NCBI GenBank assembly: GCA_964565775.1 | Contig: CAZMGB010000009.1 | Coordinates: 1-64,000, forward strand | DNA from: CAZMGB01 sp964565775 | GTDB lineage: Bacteria > Chloroflexota > Dehalococcoidia > DSTF01 > JALHUB01 | Direction of reading: 5' to 3' | Length of the DNA: 64,000 nt | Part shown: positions 1-9,014 of the stretch, in pieces | Layout: the number at the start of each line of letters is the position of its first letter | Numbering within the stretch: position 1 is the first letter of the stretch | The notes under the pieces: model-generated | What the model was told of the DNA's origin: nothing | Databases searched by the model: none | The model's input: only the letters and a program-made list of their open reading frames with translations | Translations under genes and position numbers: made by a program

Positions 1-129
1 GGCAAGGCGCTGCTCGGCAGGTGGGGCCTCTACTGTCCCGTCGCCATCGGGGAGAAGCCGGACGGCAAGACCATCTACTGCAACTGGCGGGGCACGGCGC
101 CGTCCCAGTCGGCGGCCACGGCCGCCTGA
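1..129 (+). CDS. C-terminal end of an unidentified protein
   Basis: The reading frame is open from the first base to a TGA at 127-129 and encodes 42 residues ending in a Ser/Ala/Thr-rich tail. It contains the segment LLGRWGLYCPVAIGEKPDG and then YCNWRG. I do not recognise the family from this fragment, and the start lies outside the window. Codon use (third-position G/C) matches the neighbouring genes, which supports it being coding. It lies on the same strand as the acyl-CoA synthetase that follows 186 bases later, with a hairpin between them. Confidence 0.55.
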   Translation, partial: GKALLGRWGLYCPVAIGEKPDGKTIYCNWRGTAPSQSAATAA

Positions 130-165
130 GCGCCGGAGGCCCGTCAGCCTGCCGCCCGTCACAAC

Positions 166-191
166 GGGGCGTCGGGAACCACCGGCGCCCC
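166..191 (+). terminator. Hairpin after the first partial gene
   Basis: GGGGCGTCGG and CCGGCGCCCC form a ten-pair stem with one G-U pair around a GAACCA loop, 37 bases after the first stop codon. No T-run follows, so this is a possible but weak terminator. Confidence 0.35.
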
Positions 192-315
192 GTCAGCGTA
201 CCACCACCACGACGGGGCCCGCTCGACGCGCCCATTCGTTTCTGCTAAAGTGGGTTGACAGGTGAGCATGTAATACACTGCCCGATAGGCGAGCGTCGTA
301 CTGGGAACGAGCCTG

Positions 316-1791
316 ATGAGCCAGCCACGAAAAGCCGGTGCCCGCAGGACGGCGGTGGGCGCTGCGGAGCTGGAAGCCATCTTCCACCCCCGCGCTGTCG
401 CCGTTGCCGGCGCCTCTGCCAACCCCGACAGCCCCGGTCACGACTACGTGCGGTCGCTGCTGGACTTCGGCTTCCGCGGCGAGATCTATCCCATCAACCC
501 GCGCATATCCGAGCTGCTTGGGCTCAAGGTGTACCCACGGCTGTGCGATGCGCCGGGCCCCGTCGACTACGTGATCTCGTGCGTGCCCGCCGAGGCCGTC
601 CTCGCTCTCGTAGACGAGTGTTGCCAGAAGGGGGTCAGGGCGCTCCAGCTCTTCACGGGCCGCTTCAGCGAGACGGGTCGGCGGGAGGCGGCCCAGCTCG
701 AGGAGGAGATGAAGAGCCGGGCGCTGGCGGCGGGCCTTCGCCTCATCGGGCCGAACTGTCTCGGCCTCTACTATCCGGCGGGCGGCCTCTCGTTCAGGCC
801 GGACCTCCCGAAGGAGGCGGGGCGAGCGGCGCTCCTCTCGCAGAGCGGCAACAACGCCGTCGAGCTGATGTGTCATAGCGCCGCCCGGGGCGTGCGCTTC
901 AGCAGGGTCGTAAGCTACGGCAACGCCCTCGACCTGAACGAGTCAGACTTTCTGGAATACCTGGCCGACGACGCGGAGACTGACACGGTGGCCGCCTACG
1001 TCGAAGGCGTAAGCGACGGCCGCCACTTCCTGCGGGCACTGGAGCGGACGGCTGCCAGCAAGCCGGTCGTGGTGCTCAAGGGCGGCCGCACAGCCGCCGG
1101 CGCCCGCTCCGCCCTGTCCCACACGGCAGCTCTGGCCGGGGCGGGGCAGGTGTGGAGCGCTGCTCTGCGGCAGGCCGGCGCGTTGGAGGTGAGCACATCA
1201 GAGGAGCTTGTTGACATGCTCGTCGCCTTCGCCTTCGTGCGGCCCGGCGCCGGACTGAAGGTGGGGGTTGTTGGTGGCGGTGGCGGCCGCGCCGTGCAGT
1301 CGGCGGACGCCTGCGAGGAGGCGGGCCTGACGATTGTCCCGCTGCCCGAGGAGATACGCAAGAAGCTGCGGGAGCGCGCGCCGCTGCTCTGGGACTGGGT
1401 GGGAAACCCCGTGGACCAGTCGATCCTGGCGGGAGGGGGCGTCTCGGGCGTCCAGGTGCTGGAGATGATGCTGGCGAGCCCATCGTTCGACCTCTCCATC
1501 GCCAATGTCGGCGAGGACTGGATCCTGGGCCGGCCCGACGCCGAGGAGCGGCTGGAGCACGTGACGGAGAGGTTCATTCAGGTGGCCGGCGGCGTTTCGA
1601 GGCCGCTGGCCTTCGTCCTAGGGCCCGCCGAGTGGCCGGAGGAGTGGCGGCGGAGGCTTGTCGAGGCGGCCCGCCAGCGGCTCGTCGAAGCGGGCCTGGC
1701 CGTCTATCCCAGCGTCGAACGGGCCGCCCTCGCGATGCGCCGCTTCGTTGAGCTCTGGGAGGAGCATAGCGAGGGCGACGGGTCAGGCTAG
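316..1791 (+). CDS. NDP-forming acyl-CoA synthetase, alpha-subunit type (CoA-binding protein)
   Basis: The 491-residue protein has the layout of the alpha part of ADP-forming acyl/acetyl-CoA synthetases: an N-terminal CoA-binding Rossmann domain (about residues 20-115, starting FHPRAVAVAGAS), then succinyl-CoA-ligase-like domains with LLSQSGNN and SHTAALAG. His269 in SHTAALAG aligns by motif with the phosphohistidine of this family. No ATP-grasp beta domain is fused or adjacent, so a partner subunit would have to be encoded elsewhere. The family interconverts acyl-CoA and acid with ADP/ATP. The ATG at 316 has only a loose purine-rich stretch upstream. The substrate is unknown; the CoA-transferase neighbour suggests organic-acid catabolism. 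Confidence 0.8.
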   Translation: MSQPRKAGARRTAVGAAELEAIFHPRAVAVAGASANPDSPGHDYVRSLLDFGFRGEIYPINPRISELLGLKVYPRLCDAPGPVDYVISCVPAEAVLALVDECCQKGVRALQLFTGRFSETGRREAAQLEEEMKSRALAAGLRLIGPNCLGLYYPAGGLSFRPDLPKEAGRAALLSQSGNNAVELMCHSAARGVRFSRVVSYGNALDLNESDFLEYLADDAETDTVAAYVEGVSDGRHFLRALERTAASKPVVVLKGGRTAAGARSALSHTAALAGAGQVWSAALRQAGALEVSTSEELVDMLVAFAFVRPGAGLKVGVVGGGGGRAVQSADACEEAGLTIVPLPEEIRKKLRERAPLLWDWVGNPVDQSILAGGGVSGVQVLEMMLASPSFDLSIANVGEDWILGRPDAEERLEHVTERFIQVAGGVSRPLAFVLGPAEWPEEWRRRLVEAARQRLVEAGLAVYPSVERAALAMRRFVELWEEHSEGDGSG

Positions 1792-1858
1792 CCGGCCTAC
1801 CGACCGGTCGGTATGCCGTCTCGCGGTGAGCAGAAGGCGGGGCGCGGAATTGTGGGCA

Positions 1859-2524
1859 GTGACGAAAGCGATCTTGTGGGACCTGGACGGCGTCCTGGCC
1901 GACACGGCGGCTTTTCACTTCGAGGCCTGGCGGCAGATCTTCGCATCGCTGGGCAAAGGCTTCAGCGAAGACGACTTCAAGCGCACCTTCGGCCTGCGCA
2001 ACCAGGCGGTCCTGCGCGACGTGCTGGGCGACATTTCGCGCGAGGAGCTGGAGGAGGTGGGGCGTCGCAAGGACGAGCTCTACCGCGCCCTGATCCAGGG
2101 CAACCTCTCGCCGCTCACGGGGGTGGAGCGCCTGCTTCGTCACTTCAAAGGGGACGGTAAGAGGATGGCTGTTGTGAGCTCGACGGCGCGGGAGAACGTG
2201 CGACTCATCCTGACGAGTCTCCGTCTCGAAAGCTATTTCGAGACGGTTGTCGCCGGCGAGGACGTGACGCGGGGCAAGCCCGATCCCCAGGGGTTCCTGC
2301 TCGCGGCGGAGCGGCTGGGCGTGGCGCTGGGCGACTGCCTGGTGATCGAGGACGCGCCGGACGGCATCGAGGCCGGCAGGCGGGCGGGGATGAGGTGCGT
2401 GGGCGTTGCCACGAGCCACCCGGCCGAGGCGCTGGCCCGCGCCGACCTGGTGGTGCGAACCCTGGAGGAGCCCGCTCTCTACGCCTTCCTCGATGAGGCG
2501 CCGCAGCCGCCCGCTAGGGGATGA
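1859..2524 (+). CDS. HAD-superfamily hydrolase, beta-phosphoglucomutase-like
   Basis: This 221-residue protein shows all four HAD motifs: DLDGVLADT near residue 8 (nucleophile Asp and acid/base Asp), VVSSTA (motif II), GKPDPQGF (motif III Lys) and VIEDAPDGIEAG (motif IV acidic pair). The cap between motifs I and II fits the beta-phosphoglucomutase/phosphatase subfamily. I chose the GTG at 1859 because the conserved core starts right after it and GCGGAA lies upstream; the frame is open further upstream into the previous gene. It ends convergently with the CoA-transferase gene, overlapping it by 11 bases. The substrate cannot be assigned from sequence. Confidence 0.85.
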   Translation: MTKAILWDLDGVLADTAAFHFEAWRQIFASLGKGFSEDDFKRTFGLRNQAVLRDVLGDISREELEEVGRRKDELYRALIQGNLSPLTGVERLLRHFKGDGKRMAVVSSTARENVRLILTSLRLESYFETVVAGEDVTRGKPDPQGFLLAAERLGVALGDCLVIEDAPDGIEAGRRAGMRCVGVATSHPAEALARADLVVRTLEEPALYAFLDEAPQPPARG

Positions 2525-3716
2525 CTCCGCCCTCCTTGAGGGCCACTATCTGCTCCCAGTCGTGGCCCAGCTCCAGGAGGACCTCCTCCGTGTGCTGGCC
2601 CACTTCGGGAGGGAATCCGCGAGTCTGCCAGGGCGTGCCGTGGAAGTCGGCCGGTGTCGCGACACCCCTTACCGGCCCCTCCGCCGTGGGCACGTCCACG
2701 AAGACGCCCGCCTCCTGAGCGACGGGGTCTGTCAGCATATCGTGGACACTGTTGACGGGCGCCCACCAGACGTCCTCCCGATCGAAGATATCGCCCCACT
2801 CAGCCAGAGTCTTCGTCGCAAGAACGCGGTCCAGCTCCTCCACCAGGGCAACGGCGTTCTCTCGGCGGGCGATGATATCGGCGAACCGGGCGTCCGCTTG
2901 CAGGTCAGGGCGCTCGATGGCGCGGCAGAGGTCGGGCCAGTGGCGGTCGGCCTGGAGGAGCAGAAGCCAGAACCAGCTCCCGTCCCCCGCCTGATAGCAG
3001 TTGATGATGGGGTTGATGGCATGGCGACGGTCGTAGGGGGGCACGTCGATGTCGATGCGGGCAGCGACGCTCAGGTCGGAGCCGCACATGTAGGCGCCCA
3101 CGCGGATAAGAGAGACAGATACCCGCTGCCCCTCGCCGGTTTGGGCGCGGGCGACGAGGGCGGCGCAGATCGCGCCGGCGGCGGCGGTTCCGGCCATGTG
3201 GTCGCCCATGCCCACGCGCTGCTGAGGGAATTCGTGGTCGGCCGGCGTCAGGGATGCCGCCACGCCGCCGCGTGACCAGAAGGCGCCGATATCGTAGGCG
3301 GCGCGGTCGCGGTTAGGACCGTCGGGGCCGTAGCCCCCCATCTGGCAGTAGATCAGGCCGGGGTTCGACCGCTGCGTCTCGTCGTAGGTGAGCCCGGCCG
3401 CCTCCAGGACCCTGGGCCGGACGTTGGTGACGAATATGTCGGCCCGGTCGATAAGGGCGCGGGCGATGGAGCGAGCCCCCTCGGTCTCCAGGTTGAGGGC
3501 GATACTGCGCTTTCCACGGTTGTCCAGGTCAAAGGGGGGATTGATGGGCACGTCTATGCCCGCTCCCGCCGATAGCAGGCCGCGCAGTGGGTCCCCGGTC
3601 ACGGGCTCGATCTTGATGACCTCCGCTCCCCAGTCGGCGAGTATGCAGGCGGCCGACGGCCCGGCGATCCACAATCCCATCTCGACGACCTTGACCCCTT
3701 CAAGTGGACCTGGCAT
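2514..3716 (-). CDS. CaiB/BaiF (class III) CoA-transferase
   Basis: The 400-residue protein begins PGPLEGVKVVEMG, the usual start of formyl-CoA/carnitine-CoA transferases. It carries the catalytic Asp in the motif MGDHMAG (Asp172, close to Asp169 of formyl-CoA transferase). NRGKRSIALNL and GLIYCQMGGYG are further family signatures. It moves CoA between an acyl-CoA donor and a free acid. The ATG at 3716 is preceded by AAGGGAGAG; an upstream extension of the frame lacks conserved sequence. It lies next to an acyl-CoA synthetase on the other strand, which suggests shared acid activation or degradation. Confidence 0.9.
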   Translation of the reverse strand: MPGPLEGVKVVEMGLWIAGPSAACILADWGAEVIKIEPVTGDPLRGLLSAGAGIDVPINPPFDLDNRGKRSIALNLETEGARSIARALIDRADIFVTNVRPRVLEAAGLTYDETQRSNPGLIYCQMGGYGPDGPNRDRAAYDIGAFWSRGGVAASLTPADHEFPQQRVGMGDHMAGTAAAGAICAALVARAQTGEGQRVSVSLIRVGAYMCGSDLSVAARIDIDVPPYDRRHAINPIINCYQAGDGSWFWLLLLQADRHWPDLCRAIERPDLQADARFADIIARRENAVALVEELDRVLATKTLAEWGDIFDREDVWWAPVNSVHDMLTDPVAQEAGVFVDVPTAEGPVRGVATPADFHGTPWQTRGFPPEVGQHTEEVLLELGHDWEQIVALKEGGVIP

Positions 3717-3857
3717 GGAAAGCTCTCCCTTATCGTTTTCGAGGATTATACCCCGGCGGCCCAGACATGGGCGACCCGGCGCGGCCATCCGCCCGTCGAC
3801 GGCGGGTCCAGCACTCCGCCACGCCTCACGCGTCGGACCCGGCCCCGAGTCGTTTTG

Positions 3858-5606
3858 TCAGACTGCGCTGTCTGCTGCCGGGTCGCTGGAGAGGTAAACC
3901 GCACCCTCGAAGCCGTCTACTGTTATGCGATCGCCGGTGCGGATCAGCTTCGTAGCGTCGCCGGCGTTCACCACCGCCGGCACGCCGTACTCGCGCGCCA
4001 CGATGGCGCCGTGCGAGAGGAGACCGCCCAGGTCCATGACGATGGCCCTCGCCAGGGGAAAGAGGGGTGTCCAGCCAGGATCGGTGAAGGGGGCTACCAG
4101 GATCTCACCCTGCCGCATCTGGTCCGCTTGAGACAGGTCGGTGATGACCCGGGCGATGCCGGTGGCGCGCCCCGTGCTGGCGGCGAGGCCGCGCAGGACT
4201 TTCCGCCCCTGCTGTGCCTGTGTCGGGAGAGGGACGGGATTACCCCCGGCGTCCAGGGCCGGGACGGGTTCGAGCTCGCACCAGCGGCGGTGGTCGTCGC
4301 GCCGCTTCCTTACCCGCTCCTTGAGCTGCGAGGAGACGGTGTCGGCGTTCTCCGGCTCCGCCAGGGCCAGCAGCTCATCTTGCTCGACGAAGAAGATGTC
4401 CTTCGGCGCGTCGAGGACGCCCCTGGCGGCCAGCCGGCGGCCCAGCTCGACAAGGAGGGCTCGCTGGGGAAGGAAGTACTGCAACAGATAGAACTTCGGG
4501 TCTTCACGCAGGGGAACAAGGCGGTGGGCGTCGCGCAGGACGGAGCGAAAGTAGAGCTTGCGCCAGGGGAAGATCTTGCGCAGCCAGCCCCGGCTGAGGT
4601 GGCCCTCGACTTTCGCCAGAGCGGCCTCGCGAGTGCGCCGCTGACGTTCCTCCAGCTCTTCCGGCGTCTCTTCCGGAGGGCTTGCCACAAACGCCTTGAA
4701 GACGGCCAGGAGCGGTGCGGGGTCGTCCGCCCATCGCTCCGACATGACCTCCAGCTCGTTGGCGCAGCGGTGGCCGTAGCGTTCGAGGTATTCGCGAAGG
4801 GCGCGGCCAGTCACGCTGCCGGCCGGGCTTCGTTCCAGCCGCTCGAGAACGTCCGCGGACGCGGCCGACTCGACGATGCCCTTCGTCTCAGGGTCGGCGG
4901 CGGCCCTGGCGGCGATGCGCCAGAGTGCGGCCGAGCCTTCCGCGGTCTTGGTCATGTCAAGCCCCACGACCAGGTCGTTGGCGAGCGCTTCGTCGCCGCA
5001 CCAGTTGCGGCAGATGAAGCGGAGGGCCCCGAACGCGGCGAAGGCACCGTTATTGCAGTCGTTCATGATCTGGAGGAAAGGCTCCAGGACGTCGGGAAGG
5101 GGGTTGAGCTGTTCGATGAGCTCCGTCTCGCTGAGGGAGGCGGGATCGAGGGAGGCGGCCTCTCGCCTTGCCTCCTCGAGAGCCGGCAGGGCTTTCATCA
5201 GCTCCTCGGGAGCTCTGCGCTGTCGGGCGCCGAGCTTGAGCATCCGCCGGAGGTAGCGGAGGGTCCGCCAGGGGCGAAAGGGCTTGTCCGGGAGGGGTAG
5301 CCCTCCCACGTAGTCCGGCCCTCCGAGGCCGGCCAGGATGTGAGCCGAGGGCATGCCCGCTTCCTCCACGAGGTAGTGGTAGATGGCACCGATGTTGAAG
5401 TAGAGACGTCCGTTGAAGATGGCGGCGAAGCGGGCGCCTTCCATGTCCTTGAAGCCGGCTTCCTCCAGGCCGAGCTGGAAGGCCTCATTGAGGCCGGTCA
5501 CGATCATCGAGCGGGTGAGCGGTGATAGCACGCCGGGGAGCACCTCGCCGGCGTTGGCGCGTGTCCAGAGATCGAAATCGAGTGGTGGTGAAGGGACTTC
5601 CGCCAC
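3858..5606 (-). CDS. PEP-utilising enzyme-type protein lacking an ATP-grasp domain
   Basis: The 582-residue product ends with the PEP-utiliser mobile (swivelling phosphohistidine) domain: GGLLSHGAIVAREYGVPAV at about residues 527-545, with His about 532 as the phospho-carrier. The long central part (PGVLSPLTRSM, FNGRLYFNIGAIYHYL) resembles the middle domain of rifampin phosphotransferase and related PEP synthase-like proteins. The N-terminal ATP-binding domain of those enzymes is absent and not encoded next door. I chose the GTG at 5606 because AAGGA sits eight bases upstream; a TTG at 5663 in the same frame has no such site. It may work with a separate ATP-grasp partner or have lost phosphotransfer. 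The substrate is unknown. Confidence 0.75.
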   Translation of the reverse strand: MAEVPSPPLDFDLWTRANAGEVLPGVLSPLTRSMIVTGLNEAFQLGLEEAGFKDMEGARFAAIFNGRLYFNIGAIYHYLVEEAGMPSAHILAGLGGPDYVGGLPLPDKPFRPWRTLRYLRRMLKLGARQRRAPEELMKALPALEEARREAASLDPASLSETELIEQLNPLPDVLEPFLQIMNDCNNGAFAAFGALRFICRNWCGDEALANDLVVGLDMTKTAEGSAALWRIAARAAADPETKGIVESAASADVLERLERSPAGSVTGRALREYLERYGHRCANELEVMSERWADDPAPLLAVFKAFVASPPEETPEELEERQRRTREAALAKVEGHLSRGWLRKIFPWRKLYFRSVLRDAHRLVPLREDPKFYLLQYFLPQRALLVELGRRLAARGVLDAPKDIFFVEQDELLALAEPENADTVSSQLKERVRKRRDDHRRWCELEPVPALDAGGNPVPLPTQAQQGRKVLRGLAASTGRATGIARVITDLSQADQMRQGEILVAPFTDPGWTPLFPLARAIVMDLGGLLSHGAIVAREYGVPAVVNAGDATKLIRTGDRITVDGFEGAVYLSSDPAADSAV

Positions 5607-5678
5607 GGTTCTTGTCCTTCGCGGGGATGGCTGATTATCGTCCGCGGAGCGACGGGGCGTCAACCGGCGCTGAGCGCG

Positions 5679-6170
5679 CTACCAGCGGTCCCGGCGCACC
5701 AGCTCCTCGAGCGCCATGCGGGGCCTGCCCAGCGACATGGCCGCCGACGGCTCCGGGTAGCCGAAGGAGAGGACGATGGCGATGCGGTACCCCTCAGGAA
5801 GGCCGAGCACGCTGCGGGCGCAGTCGGCGTCGTGCATCGAGACGGGACACGAGGTGATGCCCTCGTTCCAGGCCGCCACCATCATGTTCTGCGCGGCGCG
5901 TCCGGCGTCGAAGGCGCCTCCGTCCGGCTGTAGCACCACCGCAATGACCACCGGCGCCGACGGGATGTGGGCGGCGAACTGGCCGCAGGCCGCCAGTTCC
6001 TTCTTCCGCGACTCCTTCTCCAGCACCACGAAGCGACAGGGCTGGCTGTTCTTCGAACTGCCAGCCATCCGGCCCGCCTGAAGGATGCGGCCCAGCGTCT
6101 CTTCGGAGATCGCCTTGTCGGCGTAGGACCTGGTGTCGCGCTTGCTGACGATGCACTTGTAGGTGTCCAT
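5679..6170 (-). CDS. Nitroreductase family protein (FMN-dependent)
   Basis: The 163-residue protein has the nitroreductase fold signature: KCIVSKRDTRSYADK at the N-terminus (FMN phosphate-binding Arg/Ser), GSSKNSQPCRFVVL, and the C-terminal LGLPEGYRIAIVLSFGYP. It is short for the family (usually 170-220 residues). These flavoproteins use NAD(P)H to reduce nitro groups, quinones, enals or, in some members, other substrates. The ATG at 6170 directly follows AGGAGGAGGG; the upstream extension is not conserved. It lies 72 bases upstream of the PEP-utiliser-type gene on the same strand and may be cotranscribed with it. Confidence 0.85.
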   Translation of the reverse strand: MDTYKCIVSKRDTRSYADKAISEETLGRILQAGRMAGSSKNSQPCRFVVLEKESRKKELAACGQFAAHIPSAPVVIAVVLQPDGGAFDAGRAAQNMMVAAWNEGITSCPVSMHDADCARSVLGLPEGYRIAIVLSFGYPEPSAAMSLGRPRMALEELVRRDRW

Positions 6171-6394
6171 CCCTCCTCCTCCTGCTCGGGCGCGAGCACG
6201 CCGCCGCCGAGAGATGACTCGATTCTCCGGCACGTCGGGTCGGATTGTCAAAGCCCTCCCTTCCTTGACGCCCCCCAGGGGTCGACTTAGACTTGCCTCA
6301 GCCTCCACATCGCCCCACCGGGGCAAGGGCCGCTCCGAGTGCTCCTGGTCGCATCACCACCGGGGCGTGGCTCGACCGAGAGGAGACGCTCCAT

Positions 6395-7447
6395 ATGGCG
6401 GAAGAGGACATCATCGTCCGGGCGGACGCATTGCTCGACCTGACGGCAAAGGCGCTTCGAGCGGTGGGCGTGCCCGACGGAGACGCCGCAATCACGGCGG
6501 ACATGCTTGTCGCCACCGACCTGCGCGGCGTGGAGTCGCACGGCGTTGCCCATCTCAAGGGGTTCTACGTCGATGCGATCCGGCGCGGCGACATCAACCC
6601 CAGGCCGAACATTACGATCCTCAGCGAGACGCCGGCCGCCGCTCGAATGGACGGCGACAGGGGCCTGGGCTTCGTCGTCGGTCACCGGGCGATGAATGAG
6701 GCGATGCGCCGGGCGGGAGAGACCGGCGTTGGACTCGTGTCGGCGGGGAACAGCACCCACTGCGGCGCCGGCTTCTACTACGCGAGGATGGCGCTCGCCC
6801 GCGACATGATCGGCATCTTCATGACCACCGGCGGCAACGTCGTGATCCCACCGGGAGGCGCTCGGCGCGCCTACGGGGCGAACGTCATCAGCGTCGCCGC
6901 ACCGGCGGGCGAGGAAGCGCCCTTCGTCCTCGATATGGCGACGAGCGCCGTCGCCGCGGGCAAGTTCGAGATCGCGGCGCGGCGGGGCATGCCGGTGCCC
7001 GAGGGCTGGGGGCTCGACAGCGAGGGGCGCGCGACTACGGACGCCCTGTCGTTCTTCAGAGGCGGGGGGCTGCTGCCGCTGGGCGGCACACCCGAGCTGG
7101 GTGCCTACAAGGGCTTCGGTTTGGCGCTGGTCGTCGACATAATGTGTGGCCTCCTCTCGGGCTTCGGCGCCAGTATCCAGCGCAGCGATGGTTTCAGCCA
7201 CTTCTGTGGTGCCGTCCGTGTCGACGCCTTCCTGCCGCTCGATCAGTTCAAGACGCAGATGGACGGCATGGTTCGCGCCCTGAAGGCGGCGCCGCGGGCG
7301 GAGGGTGCCGGCGAGCTGCGCATCGCCGGTGAGGTGGAGCAGCGTTTGGAGGAGGAGCGGCGCGCCTCCGGCGTGCCGCTGCATCCAACGATACTGGCTT
7401 CGCTGCGGTCAATGTGCGAGGAGCTCCGGATCGAGTGCGAGCTATGA
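6395..7447 (+). CDS. Ldh-family (malate/L-lactate dehydrogenase-like) oxidoreductase
   Basis: This 350-residue protein belongs to the YlbC/ComC/ureidoglycolate dehydrogenase family of NAD(P)-dependent dehydrogenases, which differs from classical lactate dehydrogenase. Signatures are DLRGVESHGVAHL near the N-terminus (catalytic His), GDRGLGFVVG, and the LDMATSAVAAGK and AYKGFGLALVVD segments. Members oxidise 2-hydroxy acids to 2-oxo acids or reduce delta-1-piperideine-2-carboxylate-like imines. AGAGGAG lies nine bases before the ATG at 6395. It opens a run of four plus-strand genes for hydroxy- and oxo-acid chemistry; the exact substrate is not visible. Confidence 0.88.
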   Translation: MAEEDIIVRADALLDLTAKALRAVGVPDGDAAITADMLVATDLRGVESHGVAHLKGFYVDAIRRGDINPRPNITILSETPAAARMDGDRGLGFVVGHRAMNEAMRRAGETGVGLVSAGNSTHCGAGFYYARMALARDMIGIFMTTGGNVVIPPGGARRAYGANVISVAAPAGEEAPFVLDMATSAVAAGKFEIAARRGMPVPEGWGLDSEGRATTDALSFFRGGGLLPLGGTPELGAYKGFGLALVVDIMCGLLSGFGASIQRSDGFSHFCGAVRVDAFLPLDQFKTQMDGMVRALKAAPRAEGAGELRIAGEVEQRLEEERRASGVPLHPTILASLRSMCEELRIECEL

Positions 7448-7481
7448 GCTCTTACGGCGGCGGATACAGGAGGAGAGCCGC

Positions 7482-8165
7482 ATGAGCGATTACCTATCAC
7501 CTGACGAGATCGAGGCGCTGAAGAAGATCACGACCCCGACCGTCTCCAATGCCATCGAGACGTTCGGCGTGCGGCCGCAGAGCGAAGGCTTCATGGACAG
7601 CAGCATACGCTGCATCTTCCCGGAGCTGGGGCCGATGGTGGGCTACGCCTGCACCGCCAAGATCCGCGCCCGCGAGCCCGGGCCGGCGCCGGCTCCCTGG
7701 GAAATGTGGGATGCGATACTGAAGACGCCGGAGCCGCGCGTCGTGGTCATCCAGGATTTGGACGCGCCCAACGTTGTCGGCTCCTACTGGGGTGAGGTGA
7801 ACGGCAGCATCCACAAGGCGCTCGGCTGCGTCGGCGTCGTCACTGACGGCGGCGTCCGTGACCTGCCGGAGGTGCGGGCGACGGGCTTCCACTTCTTCGC
7901 GGCGCACATCCTCGTGTCCCATGCCTACGTGCATCTGGTGGAGTTCGGCGGCCCGGTGACGGTCGGGGGAGTTACCGTCAGCCCCGGCGACCTGCTGCAC
8001 GGCGACGAGCACGGCGTCATAACGATTCCTCGCGAGATCGCGCGCGAGCTTCCGAGAGCGGCAGCCGACGTCGAGGGGTGGGAGCGGCCGATCATAGACT
8101 TCTGCCGCTCCCCTGGCTTCTCGGCCGAGGGGCTGCGGCGAATGCTCACCGGTCGCACCGACTAA
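7482..8165 (+). CDS. RraA family protein, 4-hydroxy-4-methyl-2-oxoglutarate aldolase-like
   Basis: The 227-residue protein has the RraA/HMG-aldolase core: TPTVSNAIETFGVR at the N-terminus, GVVTDGGVRDLPEVRATG in the middle (the Arg-Asp pair that binds substrate and metal), and the C-terminal GDLLHGDEHGVITIP. Enzymes of this fold cleave 4-hydroxy-2-oxo acids or decarboxylate oxaloacetate; RraA itself only inhibits RNase E. The catabolic neighbours favour an enzyme here. AGGAGGAG precedes the ATG by eight bases. It sits 34 bases after the Ldh-type gene and 12 bases before the HpaI aldolase, so it is very likely cotranscribed with both. Confidence 0.85.
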   Translation: MSDYLSPDEIEALKKITTPTVSNAIETFGVRPQSEGFMDSSIRCIFPELGPMVGYACTAKIRAREPGPAPAPWEMWDAILKTPEPRVVVIQDLDAPNVVGSYWGEVNGSIHKALGCVGVVTDGGVRDLPEVRATGFHFFAAHILVSHAYVHLVEFGGPVTVGGVTVSPGDLLHGDEHGVITIPREIARELPRAAADVEGWERPIIDFCRSPGFSAEGLRRMLTGRTD

Positions 8166-8177
8166 GGAGGTGAGAGG

Positions 8178-8981
8178 ATGCGCAAGAACCGAGTCAAGGA
8201 GCAGTGGCGTCGCGGTGAGCCGTCGATCGGCAGTTGGCTTTCGCTGGGGAACCCGCTGGCGGCCGAGATCATGGCGCACGTCGGCTTCGACTGGCTCACC
8301 GTCGACATGGAGCACAACGCGATCGATGTTGCCGAGACGCAGGCGCTATTCCAGGCCATCGCCACGACGGAGACGGTGCCCATGGCCCGCGTGCCGTGGA
8401 ACGACCCGCAGATCGTCAAGCGAGTCCTGGACATCGGTGCCTACGGCGTCGTCATACCGAACATCATGGACCGGGAGGAGGCTGAGCGAGCCGTGGGCGC
8501 CTGCCGCTACCCGCCCGACGGCTTCCGGGGCGTCGGGACGCTGCGCGGCTATCTCTACGGCGGCGTGGACTACGCCCAGCACGCCAACGAGGAGATCGCC
8601 GTCATCGGCATGATCGAGCACATCGAGGCCGTTCAGCGGGCGGAGGAGATCATGTCGACACCCGGCCTCGACGCCGTCTTCATCGGCCCCAACGATCTGG
8701 CTGCATCGATGGGCGTTCCCCTGGGGCTCGACAATCCCCACCCGGACCACCGGGCGGCCGTGGCGCGCGTCCTGGAGACGGGCAAGCGGCTGGGCCTGCC
8801 CGTGGGAATACACTGCGGCTCCGTCGAGGCGGTGAACGAACGCATCGCAGAGGGGTTCCTCTGGCTCGCTCTCTCCTCGGACGCCGGCCTCCTTTCGGGG
8901 GCAGCCGGCAGGGCCTACCATGAGGTGAAGCTGCCCGCCCGCGAGGAGAAGGCGGCAGGCCCGGGCGAGCTGGTGGAGTAG
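8178..8981 (+). CDS. HpcH/HpaI aldolase family protein
   Basis: The 267-residue class II aldolase has the HpaI-like TIM-barrel motifs: VGFDWLTVDMEHN (catalytic His after Asp-Met-Glu), ARVPWNDPQIVKRVLDIGAYGVVIPNI, the metal ligand Glu in MIEHIEAV, and DAVFIGPNDLAASMG. Family enzymes cleave 4-hydroxy-2-oxo diacids to pyruvate plus an aldehyde. AAGGAGGTGAGAGG leads into the ATG. Two adjacent aldolase-type genes of unrelated folds (RraA and HpaI) suggest a branched oxo-acid pathway or different chain lengths; this is inference. Confidence 0.9.
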   Translation: MRKNRVKEQWRRGEPSIGSWLSLGNPLAAEIMAHVGFDWLTVDMEHNAIDVAETQALFQAIATTETVPMARVPWNDPQIVKRVLDIGAYGVVIPNIMDREEAERAVGACRYPPDGFRGVGTLRGYLYGGVDYAQHANEEIAVIGMIEHIEAVQRAEEIMSTPGLDAVFIGPNDLAASMGVPLGLDNPHPDHRAAVARVLETGKRLGLPVGIHCGSVEAVNERIAEGFLWLALSSDAGLLSGAAGRAYHEVKLPAREEKAAGPGELVE

Positions 8982-9014
8982 GGACTGCAGTCATGCGAGC
9001 GGAGATTCGATAGG

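Noticed and set aside
255..279. TTGACA and TACACT as a promoter for the acyl-CoA synthetase gene
   Set aside because: The spacer is only 13 bases, too short for a sigma-70 promoter.
2370..2386. GGCCGGCAGGCGGGCGG in the HAD gene as another mini-repeat
   Set aside because: It encodes EAGRRAGM, the normal motif IV region of the family, and lacks the CTGCC arm; the match is due to codon use.
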